DNA of 64,000 nt from Candidatus Altimarinota bacterium (GTDB lineage: Bacteria > Patescibacteriota > Gracilibacteria > UBA4473). How positions within the stretch are numbered: position 1 is the stretch's first letter; each line of letters begins with the position of its first letter. The DNA lies in NCBI GenBank assembly GCA_023143095.1, contig JAGLIF010000011.1, positions 1-64,000 on the forward strand, written 5' to 3'. Of this stretch, positions 53,782 through 62,555 are shown one piece after another. Made by a program: the position numbers and the translations under genes. The notes under the pieces were generated by a model. The model made no database searches. It was not told where the DNA came from and was given only the letters and a program-made list of their open reading frames with translations.

Positions 53782-55878
53782 CTAGCTATTCTTTTGTTTT
53801 AAAATTTCTTCTGGGTTGGTGGTAACTATTTTATTTTCGCCATAAGAGGCGATAATCTGAATTGCAACATGTTGATTTCCTGCAAAGAATAGACCTTGTC
53901 CTACATTAGAATTCAATAAAAGATGTTTTTCTTGATCAGTAAGATTAAATACTTTTTGGAGTTTTTCCATCGCAGAAGGGGCTTGTTTCAAAAGTATTTG
54001 CATGGAAGAGTTTGTAATAATAGGTTTTCCCCAAGGAGAATCTAGGAAATCTTCCACATCTTGAGTAATGGTTGAAATTCCTAAATAGTATTTTCGAGCT
54101 CGTTTGCAGAGATTATGTAAAAATTGTCCAGAATCTTTGTGTTGTACAATATTCCAGGCTTCATCAATAACTAAAATTCTTTTTTTGAGGTCAGAACGAA
54201 TACGATTCCAAATGTAATTGAGCAAAATATGCATGGAAATCGGTCGTAATTGTTCTTCGAGATCACGAATACAGAAGGTAATCAATCCAGAATTAAGGTT
54301 GACATTTGTTTGATTAGAAAAAAGACCGGCAAAAGTACCTTCAGTATATTTTTCTAAACGAATAGAGAGACTTTTACTGCCTTCCATAGAAGATAAAATA
54401 TTTTGTAAATCTTTCATTGTAGGCATTTCAAAGTTGTTTGGTTTTTCTGTTTTATCAGTGATGCCTTTTATTTCATAGCATTGAAAAAGGGCTTTCTCGA
54501 TTAGACTAGATTCTTCTGGAGAGAGTTTTCCGAGCATCAGGTTCATAAGACCTGTTAAGGTAATGATGTTTTCTCTCAAGAGAGCAGCCGTATTGGAGCT
54601 AGCTTTATCAATGGGAAGAGGAAGATCAAAAGGATTGATTCGATGATTGGAGGAGAGGGAAATATTTATAAAGGTTCCTCCAACTGTGTTGGTTAAGGTT
54701 TCGTATTCTTTTTCTGGATCGAGAATAATGACATCAGTACCAAGCATTAGTGATCGGAGAACTTCTAGTTTTACAGCATACGATTTTCCAGCACCTGATT
54801 TTGCAAAAATAACTGAATTAGCATTTTCTAGATTAAAGCGATCAAAAATGATTAAAGAATTGTTGTGTCGATTTAAACCAAATAAAATACCTTCATTGGA
54901 AGTGAGACTTGAGGAGGTAAATGGAAATGTTGTAGAAAGCGGACCTGTATTCATATTTCTCACATGTTGAATTTCGTCGGTACATTGTGGAAGTGTCGAA
55001 TTAAAAGCTCTTTCAGTTTGAAAATCAGCGGAGCGTGTCATGACAAGTTGTCCTCCCAAGAGAGTTTCAATTTGTTTTGTAGTGCTATCTAATTTTTCTT
55101 TGGTATCAGCGTAAACGGTTAGATATAAGCCGACTTGAAAAAATCGTTCAGTTCCTCGTTGAAGATCAATACGGAGTTGTTCAGCATCTTCCAATGCAGT
55201 ATCAAGAGATGTATCATTTAAGACACCTTTTTTTTCTCTCATGTGTTTTGTTGAGAGCATTTCTGTTACTTTTTTTCTCAACACTTTCATAATTTGTGCT
55301 GATTCAGAAGGATATACGAAAATGGATAAGTCTATTGTGGCATCAAAGTTTATAATTTGGTTGAGCCAATTGCTTTCGATGAATCTTGGATAATTAAAAA
55401 CATAAAAACTTTGAACAAATTTATTGTTAAGCCTCATTCCTTTTGAGGAAATATCCATAGAAGAGGGTGCAATTAGGTCTTTGATAGAGATGATTCCGTC
55501 TTTATAAACTTTTTCGGCAGCCATAATTTTTTTACGAAGTTCTTTTGTGAGAAGTTTTTTATCTTTTTTGGGATTAAAGTTTTCAAAAAGATTTTCCAAT
55601 TCAGTTGATTCAAGAGGTGTTGAATTTTTTTCATGATTTTTTTTTCGTTCTGTTGCCTTTTTTTTATTTTTATCTACATGCGATTGCCACATTTTTTTTA
55701 GACTAAAAGAAGATTTTTTTGTTTTCTCTTTTTTTTCTGTTTGAAGAAGGGCATCTTTAGATTTCTTTGGAGAAAGGGGTGACACATTTTCTTCTTGCGA
55801 CGCAGGAGTTGCTTCTGTTTTTTTATTTTCAGAAACTATTGGTGTTGTTTTGTTTGTCTGAATTGGATCTTCTCCCAT
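53782..55878 (-). CDS. VirB4-family (type IV secretion-like) ATPase
   Basis: The 698-aa protein opens with about 110 residues of low-complexity Lys/Glu/Ser-rich sequence, then the VirB4 N-terminal domain, then the RecA-like motor. The motor has Walker A AKSGAGKSYAVK (about 358-369), VIILDPEKEYETL (about 387-399) and RILVIDEAWN (about 565-574, Walker B with Asp-Glu). VirB4 proteins power DNA or protein transfer through type IV systems. No VirB6, VirB8 or VirB10 neighbours are visible, so it is an orphan here. It could instead serve competence or pilus-like function in Patescibacteria (inference). Confidence 0.88.
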   Translation of the reverse strand: MGEDPIQTNKTTPIVSENKKTEATPASQEENVSPLSPKKSKDALLQTEKKEKTKKSSFSLKKMWQSHVDKNKKKATERKKNHEKNSTPLESTELENLFENFNPKKDKKLLTKELRKKIMAAEKVYKDGIISIKDLIAPSSMDISSKGMRLNNKFVQSFYVFNYPRFIESNWLNQIINFDATIDLSIFVYPSESAQIMKVLRKKVTEMLSTKHMREKKGVLNDTSLDTALEDAEQLRIDLQRGTERFFQVGLYLTVYADTKEKLDSTTKQIETLLGGQLVMTRSADFQTERAFNSTLPQCTDEIQHVRNMNTGPLSTTFPFTSSSLTSNEGILFGLNRHNNSLIIFDRFNLENANSVIFAKSGAGKSYAVKLEVLRSLMLGTDVIILDPEKEYETLTNTVGGTFINISLSSNHRINPFDLPLPIDKASSNTAALLRENIITLTGLMNLMLGKLSPEESSLIEKALFQCYEIKGITDKTEKPNNFEMPTMKDLQNILSSMEGSKSLSIRLEKYTEGTFAGLFSNQTNVNLNSGLITFCIRDLEEQLRPISMHILLNYIWNRIRSDLKKRILVIDEAWNIVQHKDSGQFLHNLCKRARKYYLGISTITQDVEDFLDSPWGKPIITNSSMQILLKQAPSAMEKLQKVFNLTDQEKHLLLNSNVGQGLFFAGNQHVAIQIIASYGENKIVTTNPEEILKQKNS

Positions 55879-55935
55879 TTAAAATAAATCAATATTAATC
55901 CCTTCATTATATCATGAAAGTCCATATTTTCCTAG

Positions 55936-55988
55936 AAAAAACGCAGGAATTTTTCACATAATAATTAGAGGTGTTTCCTGCGTTTTTT
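55936..55988. terminator. Bidirectional terminator upstream of virB4
   Basis: AAAAAACGCAGGAA (55936-55949) pairs with TTCCTGCGTTTTTT (55975-55988), a 14-bp stem with T runs on both strands. No known gene ends here on either strand, which suggests an unlisted short transcript. Confidence 0.7.
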
Positions 55989-56418
55989 ACACTGAAAATC
56001 TTTATAAAAAATTTCAGCGGGTTTTAAGCTATTGCGACGCATAACTTAAAGCTCACTGGCACTCCTGGTTTTCTGTTTTTTTGAGCGGAAAACCTCGCTC
56101 TTTTTTTGTTTTTTTATTTTTTGTATGTTTTTAAGTCTTTCTCTTCGAGAAAATTTATTAAAGGTGTGTCGCGCCTTTAAAATTTGGGGGAGAGGAAGGC
56201 CAGGAGAAATTTCGGTTCTCACGAATACTTAAAAGTTACCAAAATTAGGTACCAAAGCCGCAAAAACCGAAGTTTCTCCTGACGGAAAATCTTTAAGTTA
56301 TTATATTGTTTTTTCAAATAGCTTGTTAGCCATTTTATCATAAAATAATAAAAAAAGAAAATGTTTTTTAAAATTCTATGCAAGTGAATAAAAATTTAGT
56401 AATCTGTATCTTGAAAAA
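55989..56418 (+). ncRNA. Candidate structured RNA or attenuator leader before ftsX
   Basis: No ORF. In order on the plus strand: a TTTAAGCTAT/ATAACTTAAA-type hairpin (about 56013-56049); a GAGCG/CGCTC terminator (56083-56100, then seven T) whose loop GAAAACC (56088-56094) can instead pair with GGTTTTC (56067-56073); a TTCTC-TTC-GAGAA hairpin (about 56139-56151); an AAAGG/CCTTT hairpin (about 56160-56179); and a 17-bp helix of CAGGAGAAATTTCGGTT (56201-56217) with AACCGAAGTTTCTCCTG (56265-56281). It does not match SRP RNA, RNase P, tmRNA or 6S by the motifs I know. Confidence 0.45.
56083..56107 (+). terminator. Intrinsic terminator with alternative pairing
   Basis: GAGCG (56083-56087) and CGCTC (56096-56100) followed by seven T residues (56101-56107). 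The loop sequence GAAAACC can pair with GGTTTTC upstream, which would compete with the hairpin as in attenuators. Confidence 0.75.
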
Positions 56419-57273
56419 ATGAATAACAACTGGAAAGGCTTTTTTATTCGAAGTTTTCGTGAGAGCTCGGTGCAGCTCTGGCGTAATAAGTTTTTGTCAG
56501 GAGCGACGATACTGTTAGGCGCTTTGATTTTATTTTTATTGAATTTTGTTTTTTCCATTAAGTTTTTTGCTGATTATTCATTAAAAAATTTAGAATCGCG
56601 TGCAGATTTTTCAGTACCACTACAAGAAGGTTTTGATTCTTTTAAATTTGATGCGTTAAAAAATGATCTTAATAATAACTTTTCTGTTGATTTGAAATTA
56701 TTAGAAGAGGAGTCATTTGAAAATTTTTCTGTACCAGCTCGATTACATGTAAAATTTAAAAAGCTAACAGAGGTAAGAGCGGTTTTTGAAATGCTAAAAG
56801 GTATTAGATATGATGAGATAATAGGTCTTTGGGATGTTTCAGCAGAAGTGGATTTTACGAATTTAATCGAAAAATTACTTACGATTAGAAGCGGAGTGGA
56901 GGTGGCGAGTCGTTGGTTATTATTGTTATTTTTAGCTGGGGGTGTTTTATTGGTAATCAATACTTTTCGAATTGTTATTTTTTCGCGAAGAGAGGAGATA
57001 TCAATTGCACGGTTGGTGGGGGCTGATACTTGGTTTATAGCAGGTCCTTTTTTGATGGAAGGTCTTTTGATGGGAATTCTTTCAGCCCTAATTGCTATTT
57101 TTACCTTTATTTTTGTTTTGCGAAAAATTGCTATTTTTCCAGGTGGAGAAATTTTTCTTTATCTTTGGAATAATGTTTTTCCTTATGAAATTTTTGTGGC
57201 GGGAAGTATTGGTATTTTGGGAGCTTGGTTGGCTATAAAAAGATATTTATTTGCTCCATTAAGTGAACACTGA
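56419..57273 (+). CDS. ftsX: FtsX-like cell division permease
   Basis: FtsX with FtsE forms an ABC-type complex that activates cell wall hydrolases at the septum. The 284-aa protein has an N-terminal cytoplasmic stretch, one membrane span (about 27-50), an extracytoplasmic domain of about 110 residues, and three C-terminal spans (about 165-280) with REEISIARLVGADTWFIAGPFLMEG, the FtsX signature segment. The partner ftsE is not adjacent. It is followed by recO 29 bases later. The 540-base upstream gap is the structured stretch described separately. Confidence 0.9.
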   Translation: MNNNWKGFFIRSFRESSVQLWRNKFLSGATILLGALILFLLNFVFSIKFFADYSLKNLESRADFSVPLQEGFDSFKFDALKNDLNNNFSVDLKLLEEESFENFSVPARLHVKFKKLTEVRAVFEMLKGIRYDEIIGLWDVSAEVDFTNLIEKLLTIRSGVEVASRWLLLLFLAGGVLLVINTFRIVIFSRREEISIARLVGADTWFIAGPFLMEGLLMGILSALIAIFTFIFVLRKIAIFPGGEIFLYLWNNVFPYEIFVAGSIGILGAWLAIKRYLFAPLSEH

Positions 57274-57302
57274 ATGATATTGTGTAGTAAAATATTTATA
57301 TT

Positions 57303-57968
57303 ATGAGGGAAAAAATAACGCATGGTATTCTTTTAAGAAAAGTCTTTTTAGCAAACGACGATGGGGTGCTAGAGTTTTTTACGAACGACTATGGGAAATG
57401 TTCATTGTTTGTTCCGAAATTTGCTAGATCAAAAAAGAAAATAAATGAGATTGATTTTTTCCGTTTATTGGAACTTGAAATTTTTGAGGGACGAAATTCA
57501 AAAAGATTGAAAACTGTTACGACAAAGTCTTTATTTCATGGTTTTGAAAAGAGTTATGAGCTCAATCAGTTAGGATTTTTATGGTTAGAAATATTAAATA
57601 AAATATTACCAGAAGAAAAAGAAAGTTTAGCCTTTTTTTCTCAAGTAGTTAGTATTTTTGGATATGTTGAGTCAATAGCAATAGAAAAAATAGAAGTTTT
57701 TTTTTGGGTAAAAATTTTTAATTTTTTAGGAATCTTTCCTCGATTTGATCAAATTCAGACAGATGTTTTTTTTGATCCAATGGATTGTCAATTTTTTTCA
57801 GCAGCTCGTCCTAAAACATTGAAGATTACTAATCTATCAAGACAAATTTTGGAATTTTTAAGAAGAAATGATGTTGAATCTTTAAATGAGAAACAAGAGT
57901 TGTTTTCAGATGAAAATCTGAAAGAAGTTCTTTCCGTTTTATTAGAAATGAAGAAATACCACATTTAG
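57303..57968 (+). CDS. recO: DNA repair protein
   Basis: RecO helps load RecA at gaps. The N-terminal OB fold reads GILLRKVFLANDDGVLEFFTNDYGKCSLFVPKFA; the helical C-terminal domain has the family's leucine-rich pattern. No Cys zinc cluster is seen, as in many RecO proteins. At 221 aa it is a normal length. It follows ftsX and probably shares its transcript. RecR is not in the window. Confidence 0.85.
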   Translation: MREKITHGILLRKVFLANDDGVLEFFTNDYGKCSLFVPKFARSKKKINEIDFFRLLELEIFEGRNSKRLKTVTTKSLFHGFEKSYELNQLGFLWLEILNKILPEEKESLAFFSQVVSIFGYVESIAIEKIEVFFWVKIFNFLGIFPRFDQIQTDVFFDPMDCQFFSAARPKTLKITNLSRQILEFLRRNDVESLNEKQELFSDENLKEVLSVLLEMKKYHI

Positions 57969-58045
57969 GTATTTAATCAATATCAAAATATTGACGACTT
58001 GCTAAAAAACGAAAAGAATAAGGATACATTTTTTATACAAACTGA

Positions 58046-58579
58046 ATGAAGAAAATCATAATATTAGCTGTTTTGTTTAGTCCTGTTTTTTCGTTTTCTG
58101 TTTTTGCTCAAACACTTCCAACAACTGCAGATGTAACATTTTCTGTTTTAAATGTTTCACAAGAAAATAAGGATGCACAGCAAATTGGAGCAAATAATGG
58201 GGATGTGTTGCGTTATGAAATTTTAATCAGTTCTGATGAAGAAGATGTTGTAAATTATATAACAACGGTTGATCTTACGAATCTCTTGGAGGCAACAGAA
58301 ATTATAGATACTGGCTTTGGAGAATTAACGGGAACTCAATTAGGTTTTCCAGCTTTTTCTCAAACAGTTCCTTGTGAGAAGAGTTTTAGTTTTTTTGTAC
58401 GAGTAAAACCTTGTGATGGAAATGCTTCGGTTGAAGTTTCGGTTAATGGAAAAACAACAAAAGTAATGCTCAATTGTGGTTTAACAGAATCGGGATCAAG
58501 TTTTAGTTGGAAACTTATGGTCTTGTTGGGAGTAGGAACAATGATTTTTTTCGGGTTTTCTTTTCGAAGGAAATCCTAA
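58046..58579 (+). CDS. Secreted DUF11-like protein with C-terminal anchor
   Basis: A 177-aa protein with a signal peptide (MKKIIILAVLFSPVFSFSVFA), a beta-rich domain resembling DUF11-type repeats (ITTVDLTNLLEATEIIDTGF) with Cys residues that could form disulfides, and a single C-terminal membrane span followed by RRKS. I infer a surface protein. It ends at a convergent terminator. Function unknown. Confidence 0.7.
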   Translation: MKKIIILAVLFSPVFSFSVFAQTLPTTADVTFSVLNVSQENKDAQQIGANNGDVLRYEILISSDEEDVVNYITTVDLTNLLEATEIIDTGFGELTGTQLGFPAFSQTVPCEKSFSFFVRVKPCDGNASVEVSVNGKTTKVMLNCGLTESGSSFSWKLMVLLGVGTMIFFGFSFRRKS

Positions 58580-58597
58580 GGGTATAAAAACAAACAG

Positions 58598-58630
58598 AAA
58601 AAAGCCTCAATAAATTTTGAGGCTTTTTTT
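58598..58630 (+). terminator. Convergent intrinsic terminator
   Basis: AAAGCCTCAA (58601-58610) pairs with TTGAGGCTTT (58618-58627) and T runs follow in both directions. It separates the DUF11-like gene from hpf. Confidence 0.85.
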
Positions 58631-58635
58631 GATTT

Positions 58636-58950
58636 TCAATTTTTATTTTGGAATTTTTTTGTTTGAACTGTTAACTTTTCATAGATTTTATCAGCACATT
58701 TTTTTATGTTATCTTCTGTAACTTCTGCATGAAATTTTCCATGAGTTGGACAGAAAATAGTAGTGTTACATTCAAATCTTTCTCCTGTGTGATGTTTATT
58801 TTTTTTAATTTTTACATGAACATCTATAACATCAGGATTTTCTGAATCCTTCTTTCTAAAAAATTTCTTGAGATTAGAAATTTTTTCTTCAAAATAAGAT
58901 TGATCCTCTTTGAAAAAGGTTACATCACTCGTTTTAAAATGAAAAATCAT
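58636..58950 (-). CDS. hpf: HPF/RaiA-type ribosome hibernation factor, short form
   Basis: The 104-aa protein has the fold order of the sigma54-modulation/HPF family: an N-terminal strand, helix, the VIDVHVKIKKNKH strand, a central FECNTTIFCPTHGKFHAEVTEDN segment and a C-terminal helix. It binds the decoding centre and silences ribosomes in starvation (family role). It lacks the long C-terminal dimerisation domain. It is the last gene of the purine run. Confidence 0.85.
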   Translation of the reverse strand: MIFHFKTSDVTFFKEDQSYFEEKISNLKKFFRKKDSENPDVIDVHVKIKKNKHHTGERFECNTTIFCPTHGKFHAEVTEDNIKKCADKIYEKLTVQTKKFQNKN

Positions 58951-58968
58951 TTTTTTTGAAATTAAGAA

Positions 58969-60051
58969 TTATGTTGAAATCCAGTTTCCAGAAAATTTTG
59001 AGAGAAGTTCAATTTTTCCAGTCTCAGTGATTTCACCTACAATTTTAGATGCTGTTTCTGGATCTGCCAAGTTTAAAATCTCACAAATCTTTGTTGCTTC
59101 GTTTTCTTCACAGATGATCATGAGTGCACTTCCGCAGTGCCAAGTTTTATAACATTCTTGTTCTTCTATATTGCCTAATTGTTGAAGATCTTTAATGGCT
59201 TGGTGCGGTTCATGTAAGTCATGAAATTTTGCTCCAAAACCTTTATTTTTAGGAAAAATTCGTGGAATATTTCCAAATATTCCACCACCCGTTATATGTA
59301 TTATACCAGAAATATTAAAATTTAAGGCTGTTTCAAAATCACCTAAAATGTTATCAATGATTAGTCGATGAAAAATCTTTGAAGGTGTTAGTAAAATTTC
59401 TCCCCAAGTTTTTCCATCTCTCCATGGTTTATTGTGCCAGTCTTTTCCAAAATGCACTTCACAAATTTTTCGTGCGAGAGAGATACCGTTTGAACGGAGT
59501 ACTCGTCCACTTAATCCTATTATTTTTTGTCCAACTTTAAGGTTTTTTCCCGTAATGAATTTATTTTTTTTAACTACACCAACAGCTGTGGCGTTCCAAA
59601 CCATTTTATTTAAGGCATCACCAAGTTCAGCAATTTCTCCGCCTGGAATGACAATCTTTTGTTTTTGGCACGCTTTAGAGAGACCTTTTGTCATAATCTC
59701 GATGATTTGAGCGTCTACTTTTGGAGTATCAACAGTATTTGTTATTGAAATAACTTCTGCTCCAACACAAATAGCATCATCGGCAACCATACAAACTAAA
59801 TCTTCTCCAATAGTATCGAATTTATTTGTTCGTTCGGCTATTTCCATTTTAGTTCCTATTCCATCATCATTTTGAACGACTAAAAAATCGCCAAAGTCTA
59901 ATGCTCCTGAGAAACTATCATCTTGTTCAAAAGGAGCACCAAGTAATCCTTTTCTGGAAGCAAAGGTTTTTTTAGCGTTTAGATAGGCTATTTTTGAAGC
60001 ATTATTGCCTTTTTCAATGTTCACACCAGCATTAGTATAATTTAGCTCCAT
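58969..60051 (-). CDS. purM: AIR synthase (phosphoribosylformylglycinamidine cyclo-ligase)
   Basis: PurM closes the imidazole ring of AIR with ATP. The opening NYTNAGVNIEKGN, the GIGTKMEIA segment (about 65-73) and VADDAICVGAEVISITN (about 88-104) are the family signatures, and the C-terminal HITGGGIFGNIPRIFP (about 252-267) closes the active site. At 360 aa it is normal. It lies in a minus-strand run downstream of purF with a Wzz-like gene between the two. Confidence 0.95.
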   Translation of the reverse strand: MELNYTNAGVNIEKGNNASKIAYLNAKKTFASRKGLLGAPFEQDDSFSGALDFGDFLVVQNDDGIGTKMEIAERTNKFDTIGEDLVCMVADDAICVGAEVISITNTVDTPKVDAQIIEIMTKGLSKACQKQKIVIPGGEIAELGDALNKMVWNATAVGVVKKNKFITGKNLKVGQKIIGLSGRVLRSNGISLARKICEVHFGKDWHNKPWRDGKTWGEILLTPSKIFHRLIIDNILGDFETALNFNISGIIHITGGGIFGNIPRIFPKNKGFGAKFHDLHEPHQAIKDLQQLGNIEEQECYKTWHCGSALMIICEENEATKICEILNLADPETASKIVGEITETGKIELLSKFSGNWIST

Positions 60052-60075
60052 TTTTATCTAAAAATTAAATGTCTT

Positions 60076-60969
60076 TTATTTTTCAAATACCACAATACCT
60101 AATTCTTTTCCAAAAATTGCTTCTAGGTTTTCCAATTCTTGAATAGTTGTTTTTCCTAGTTGAATTAACAAAATAGGGGTATCAACACTCTTATCAATAG
60201 CGTTTTTTTCGGTGAGAGAAAATATTTCTTCTGCCTTTGGAAAAGTTCCGATAAGACGAGGAGAGGCAAAAGTAAGGATAAATTGTTCTAATAATTTTTC
60301 ATCATGTGTTCCTGTCTTTTCAGAAATTTTTAAAAGAGGAGAGTGAGGGAAAGATTCTCTTATTTGGGAAATAAAGGAAACTTTTCCTAGAATGCTTTCA
60401 AAGAGATAAAGTATATAGAAGCTTAAAATAAGTCCAAAAAAAGCACTTCCAAAAAGACTCCAATAGAAAGGGATTGTTTTTAATTCTCTAAAAACTTGTG
60501 GTCTGGTATGTTCAAAAGGGAAAGCGTTGTTTTGATTAAATTCCTCAAAATTTTTCTCGAAAACATTGATTGTTGATTGTGCAATTTTTTTTGAATATTT
60601 TTTTTCTTCCATATCAAGTGATATTGTCCAAAAAACATTGGTTCTATTTTGTTTTCGAGCGGTTATTTTTTCTTTGAAATGGTTAATGAATATATCAGAA
60701 TCTTTTAATATATCTTCACGAAAAGCGGGATTTTTTGCCCATCCAGCAATCATATCTGCTATTTTCATACTGCTTTCTGTAGGATCAAGATTGGTTAAAG
60801 TATTTTGTTGTGTTGTTTGTGCTGGCTTAATAGAAAAATAAATAGTTGTTTTTTCGCTTTTTGGTAAGAGTTTAATGATTCCAAAAATACTTCCAGAAAG
60901 TAAGATGATCAAGATAAAAAACAGTAGTTCATGTCGTTTTAATGGCGAAAAAAAATCTTTTAATTTCAT
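60076..60969 (-). CDS. Wzz-like chain-length-determinant membrane protein
   Basis: The 297-aa protein has two membrane segments (about residues 16-36 and 172-192) enclosing an extracytoplasmic helical domain, as in Wzz co-polymerases that set the length of surface polysaccharides. The C-terminal 90 residues (FPHSPLLKISEKTG and IGTFPKAEEIFSL) could be a remnant of a kinase-like domain, but no Walker motif is present. Its ATG directly follows the purF stop (TAAATG), so it is translated with purine genes. The Wzz call is by topology and is tentative. Confidence 0.65.
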   Translation of the reverse strand: MKLKDFFSPLKRHELLFFILIILLSGSIFGIIKLLPKSEKTTIYFSIKPAQTTQQNTLTNLDPTESSMKIADMIAGWAKNPAFREDILKDSDIFINHFKEKITARKQNRTNVFWTISLDMEEKKYSKKIAQSTINVFEKNFEEFNQNNAFPFEHTRPQVFRELKTIPFYWSLFGSAFFGLILSFYILYLFESILGKVSFISQIRESFPHSPLLKISEKTGTHDEKLLEQFILTFASPRLIGTFPKAEEIFSLTEKNAIDKSVDTPILLIQLGKTTIQELENLEAIFGKELGIVVFEK

Positions 60970-62457
60970 TTAAATATTAAGTAATTGAATTTCGGTTATA
61001 TTTTGTGTGCCTCGACCCTTGGTTTCTACCTCTTCTAAATAAGCAGGTGTTACTTCTTCTGTAACATATTTTCCGTTAAAACATCCAGTGCAGAATTTAT
61101 CAATGTCTTTGTTGAAATTTGCAGAGTCAACTAAATCTTCAATTTTTTGATAGAATAGTTCATCTACACCTAAAACTTTTTTAATTTCTTTGATAGAAAG
61201 ACCATTGGCAACAAATTCTTTCTTTGATGGCATGTCTACACCATAAACACAAATGTGTTTTAGAGGAGGGGCAGCACTTGCTACAAAAATATTTTTAGCG
61301 CCAGCTTTTCTGCACATTTTAACAATTTGTTTCATCGTATTACCACGGACAATAGAATCATCAACTAGTAAAATATTTCTATTTTTAAATTCTAGATCAA
61401 TAGTATTTAGTTTTCGTCGGACGCATTTTTTTCGTTCATTTTGTCCTGGCATAATAAATGTGCGTCCGATATATCTGTTTTTAACTAATCCTTCACGATA
61501 TTTTATTCCTAATGTTTGGGCTATTTCAAGTGCTACAGGACGAGCAGAATCAGGAACGGGCATTATTGAATCAATTTTAAGATTTGCTGCTTTAATTTGT
61601 TTAGAGAGTGCAATACCGAGTCGAAGTTGCGTTTTATAAACAGATACTTCGTCTAACATGGAATCAGGACGAGCTAAATACACATATTCAAAAATACAAG
61701 GTCTTAGTTTTCCATTAACACAAAGTTTAGAAATCATTTCTCCTTTTGGAGTGATTAAAATAGCTTCACCAGGTTTCACATCACGAACTTTTTCAAATCC
61801 TAGTGCTTTGAGTGATACATCTTCAGAGGAAAAAATCCACTCATTACCAAAAACAGTTGATCGTTTCCCGAGGACTAGAGGACGAATACCTGCTTTATCT
61901 CGAAAAGCAAAAAGTCCGACTTTATCAATGATTGAAATAATAGAATAGGCGCCTTGAACGCGGTGCATTGTTTGTTTTGTGGCTTTAAAAATCGTTTTTA
62001 TGTCATCGAGTTCAGGATTTTCTTTTTGAACTTTATATATTTGATCGGCAAAAACATTTAATAATATTTCAGAATCAGATTTAGTTCGTAAATGACGACA
62101 ATATGTTTTTTGTATTTTCTCTCTTAAATCGTTAGTATTGGTTAAATTTCCATTATGTACGAGATATATCCCAAATGGAGCATTTACAAAAAATGGTTGA
62201 GCTTCTTTTGCATTAAGACTGCCTGCGGTGGGATATCTCACATGACCAAGTCCGACTTTCCCTTTTAATTCTTGGATGTCAGCATATTTGAATACATCTT
62301 TTATAAGACCACTATTTTTTTTCTCATAAAAAAATTCATCGTCAAAAGTGACAATACCAGCAGCATCTTGACCTCGATGTTGGAGCATGAGCAGACCGTC
62401 ATAAATTTCAGTGAAACAGCTATCTTTTCGTTTTGAAATGCCGATGATTCCACACAT
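60970..62457 (-). CDS. purF: Amidophosphoribosyltransferase
   Basis: PurF transfers the amide nitrogen of glutamine to PRPP, the first step of purine synthesis. The N-terminal MCGIIGIS exposes catalytic Cys2 after Met removal, LQHRGQDAAGI and RYPTAGSLN follow in the Ntn domain, and the PRPP loop LLVDDSIVRGNTMKQI lies near residues 355-370. At 495 aa it is full length. It heads the purF/wzz-like/purM/hpf run. Confidence 0.95.
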   Translation of the reverse strand: MCGIIGISKRKDSCFTEIYDGLLMLQHRGQDAAGIVTFDDEFFYEKKNSGLIKDVFKYADIQELKGKVGLGHVRYPTAGSLNAKEAQPFFVNAPFGIYLVHNGNLTNTNDLREKIQKTYCRHLRTKSDSEILLNVFADQIYKVQKENPELDDIKTIFKATKQTMHRVQGAYSIISIIDKVGLFAFRDKAGIRPLVLGKRSTVFGNEWIFSSEDVSLKALGFEKVRDVKPGEAILITPKGEMISKLCVNGKLRPCIFEYVYLARPDSMLDEVSVYKTQLRLGIALSKQIKAANLKIDSIMPVPDSARPVALEIAQTLGIKYREGLVKNRYIGRTFIMPGQNERKKCVRRKLNTIDLEFKNRNILLVDDSIVRGNTMKQIVKMCRKAGAKNIFVASAAPPLKHICVYGVDMPSKKEFVANGLSIKEIKKVLGVDELFYQKIEDLVDSANFNKDIDKFCTGCFNGKYVTEEVTPAYLEEVETKGRGTQNITEIQLLNI

Positions 62458-62555
62458 ATTTTTGAGGATAAAAAAGACAAAAGAATTTTAGGAAGAAAAT
62501 TATTTTTGTAAATTGCAAATTTGTAGAAATAAAAGAATATGTTATTTCAATCCCA

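Noticed and set aside
56170-56300. RNase P, SRP, tmRNA or 6S RNA
   Set aside because: The GAGGAAGG and CAGGAG segments are suggestive at first, but the conserved cores (RNase P GAGGAAAGTCC, SRP GGAAGGAAGCA, the tmRNA tRNA-like ends) are missing.
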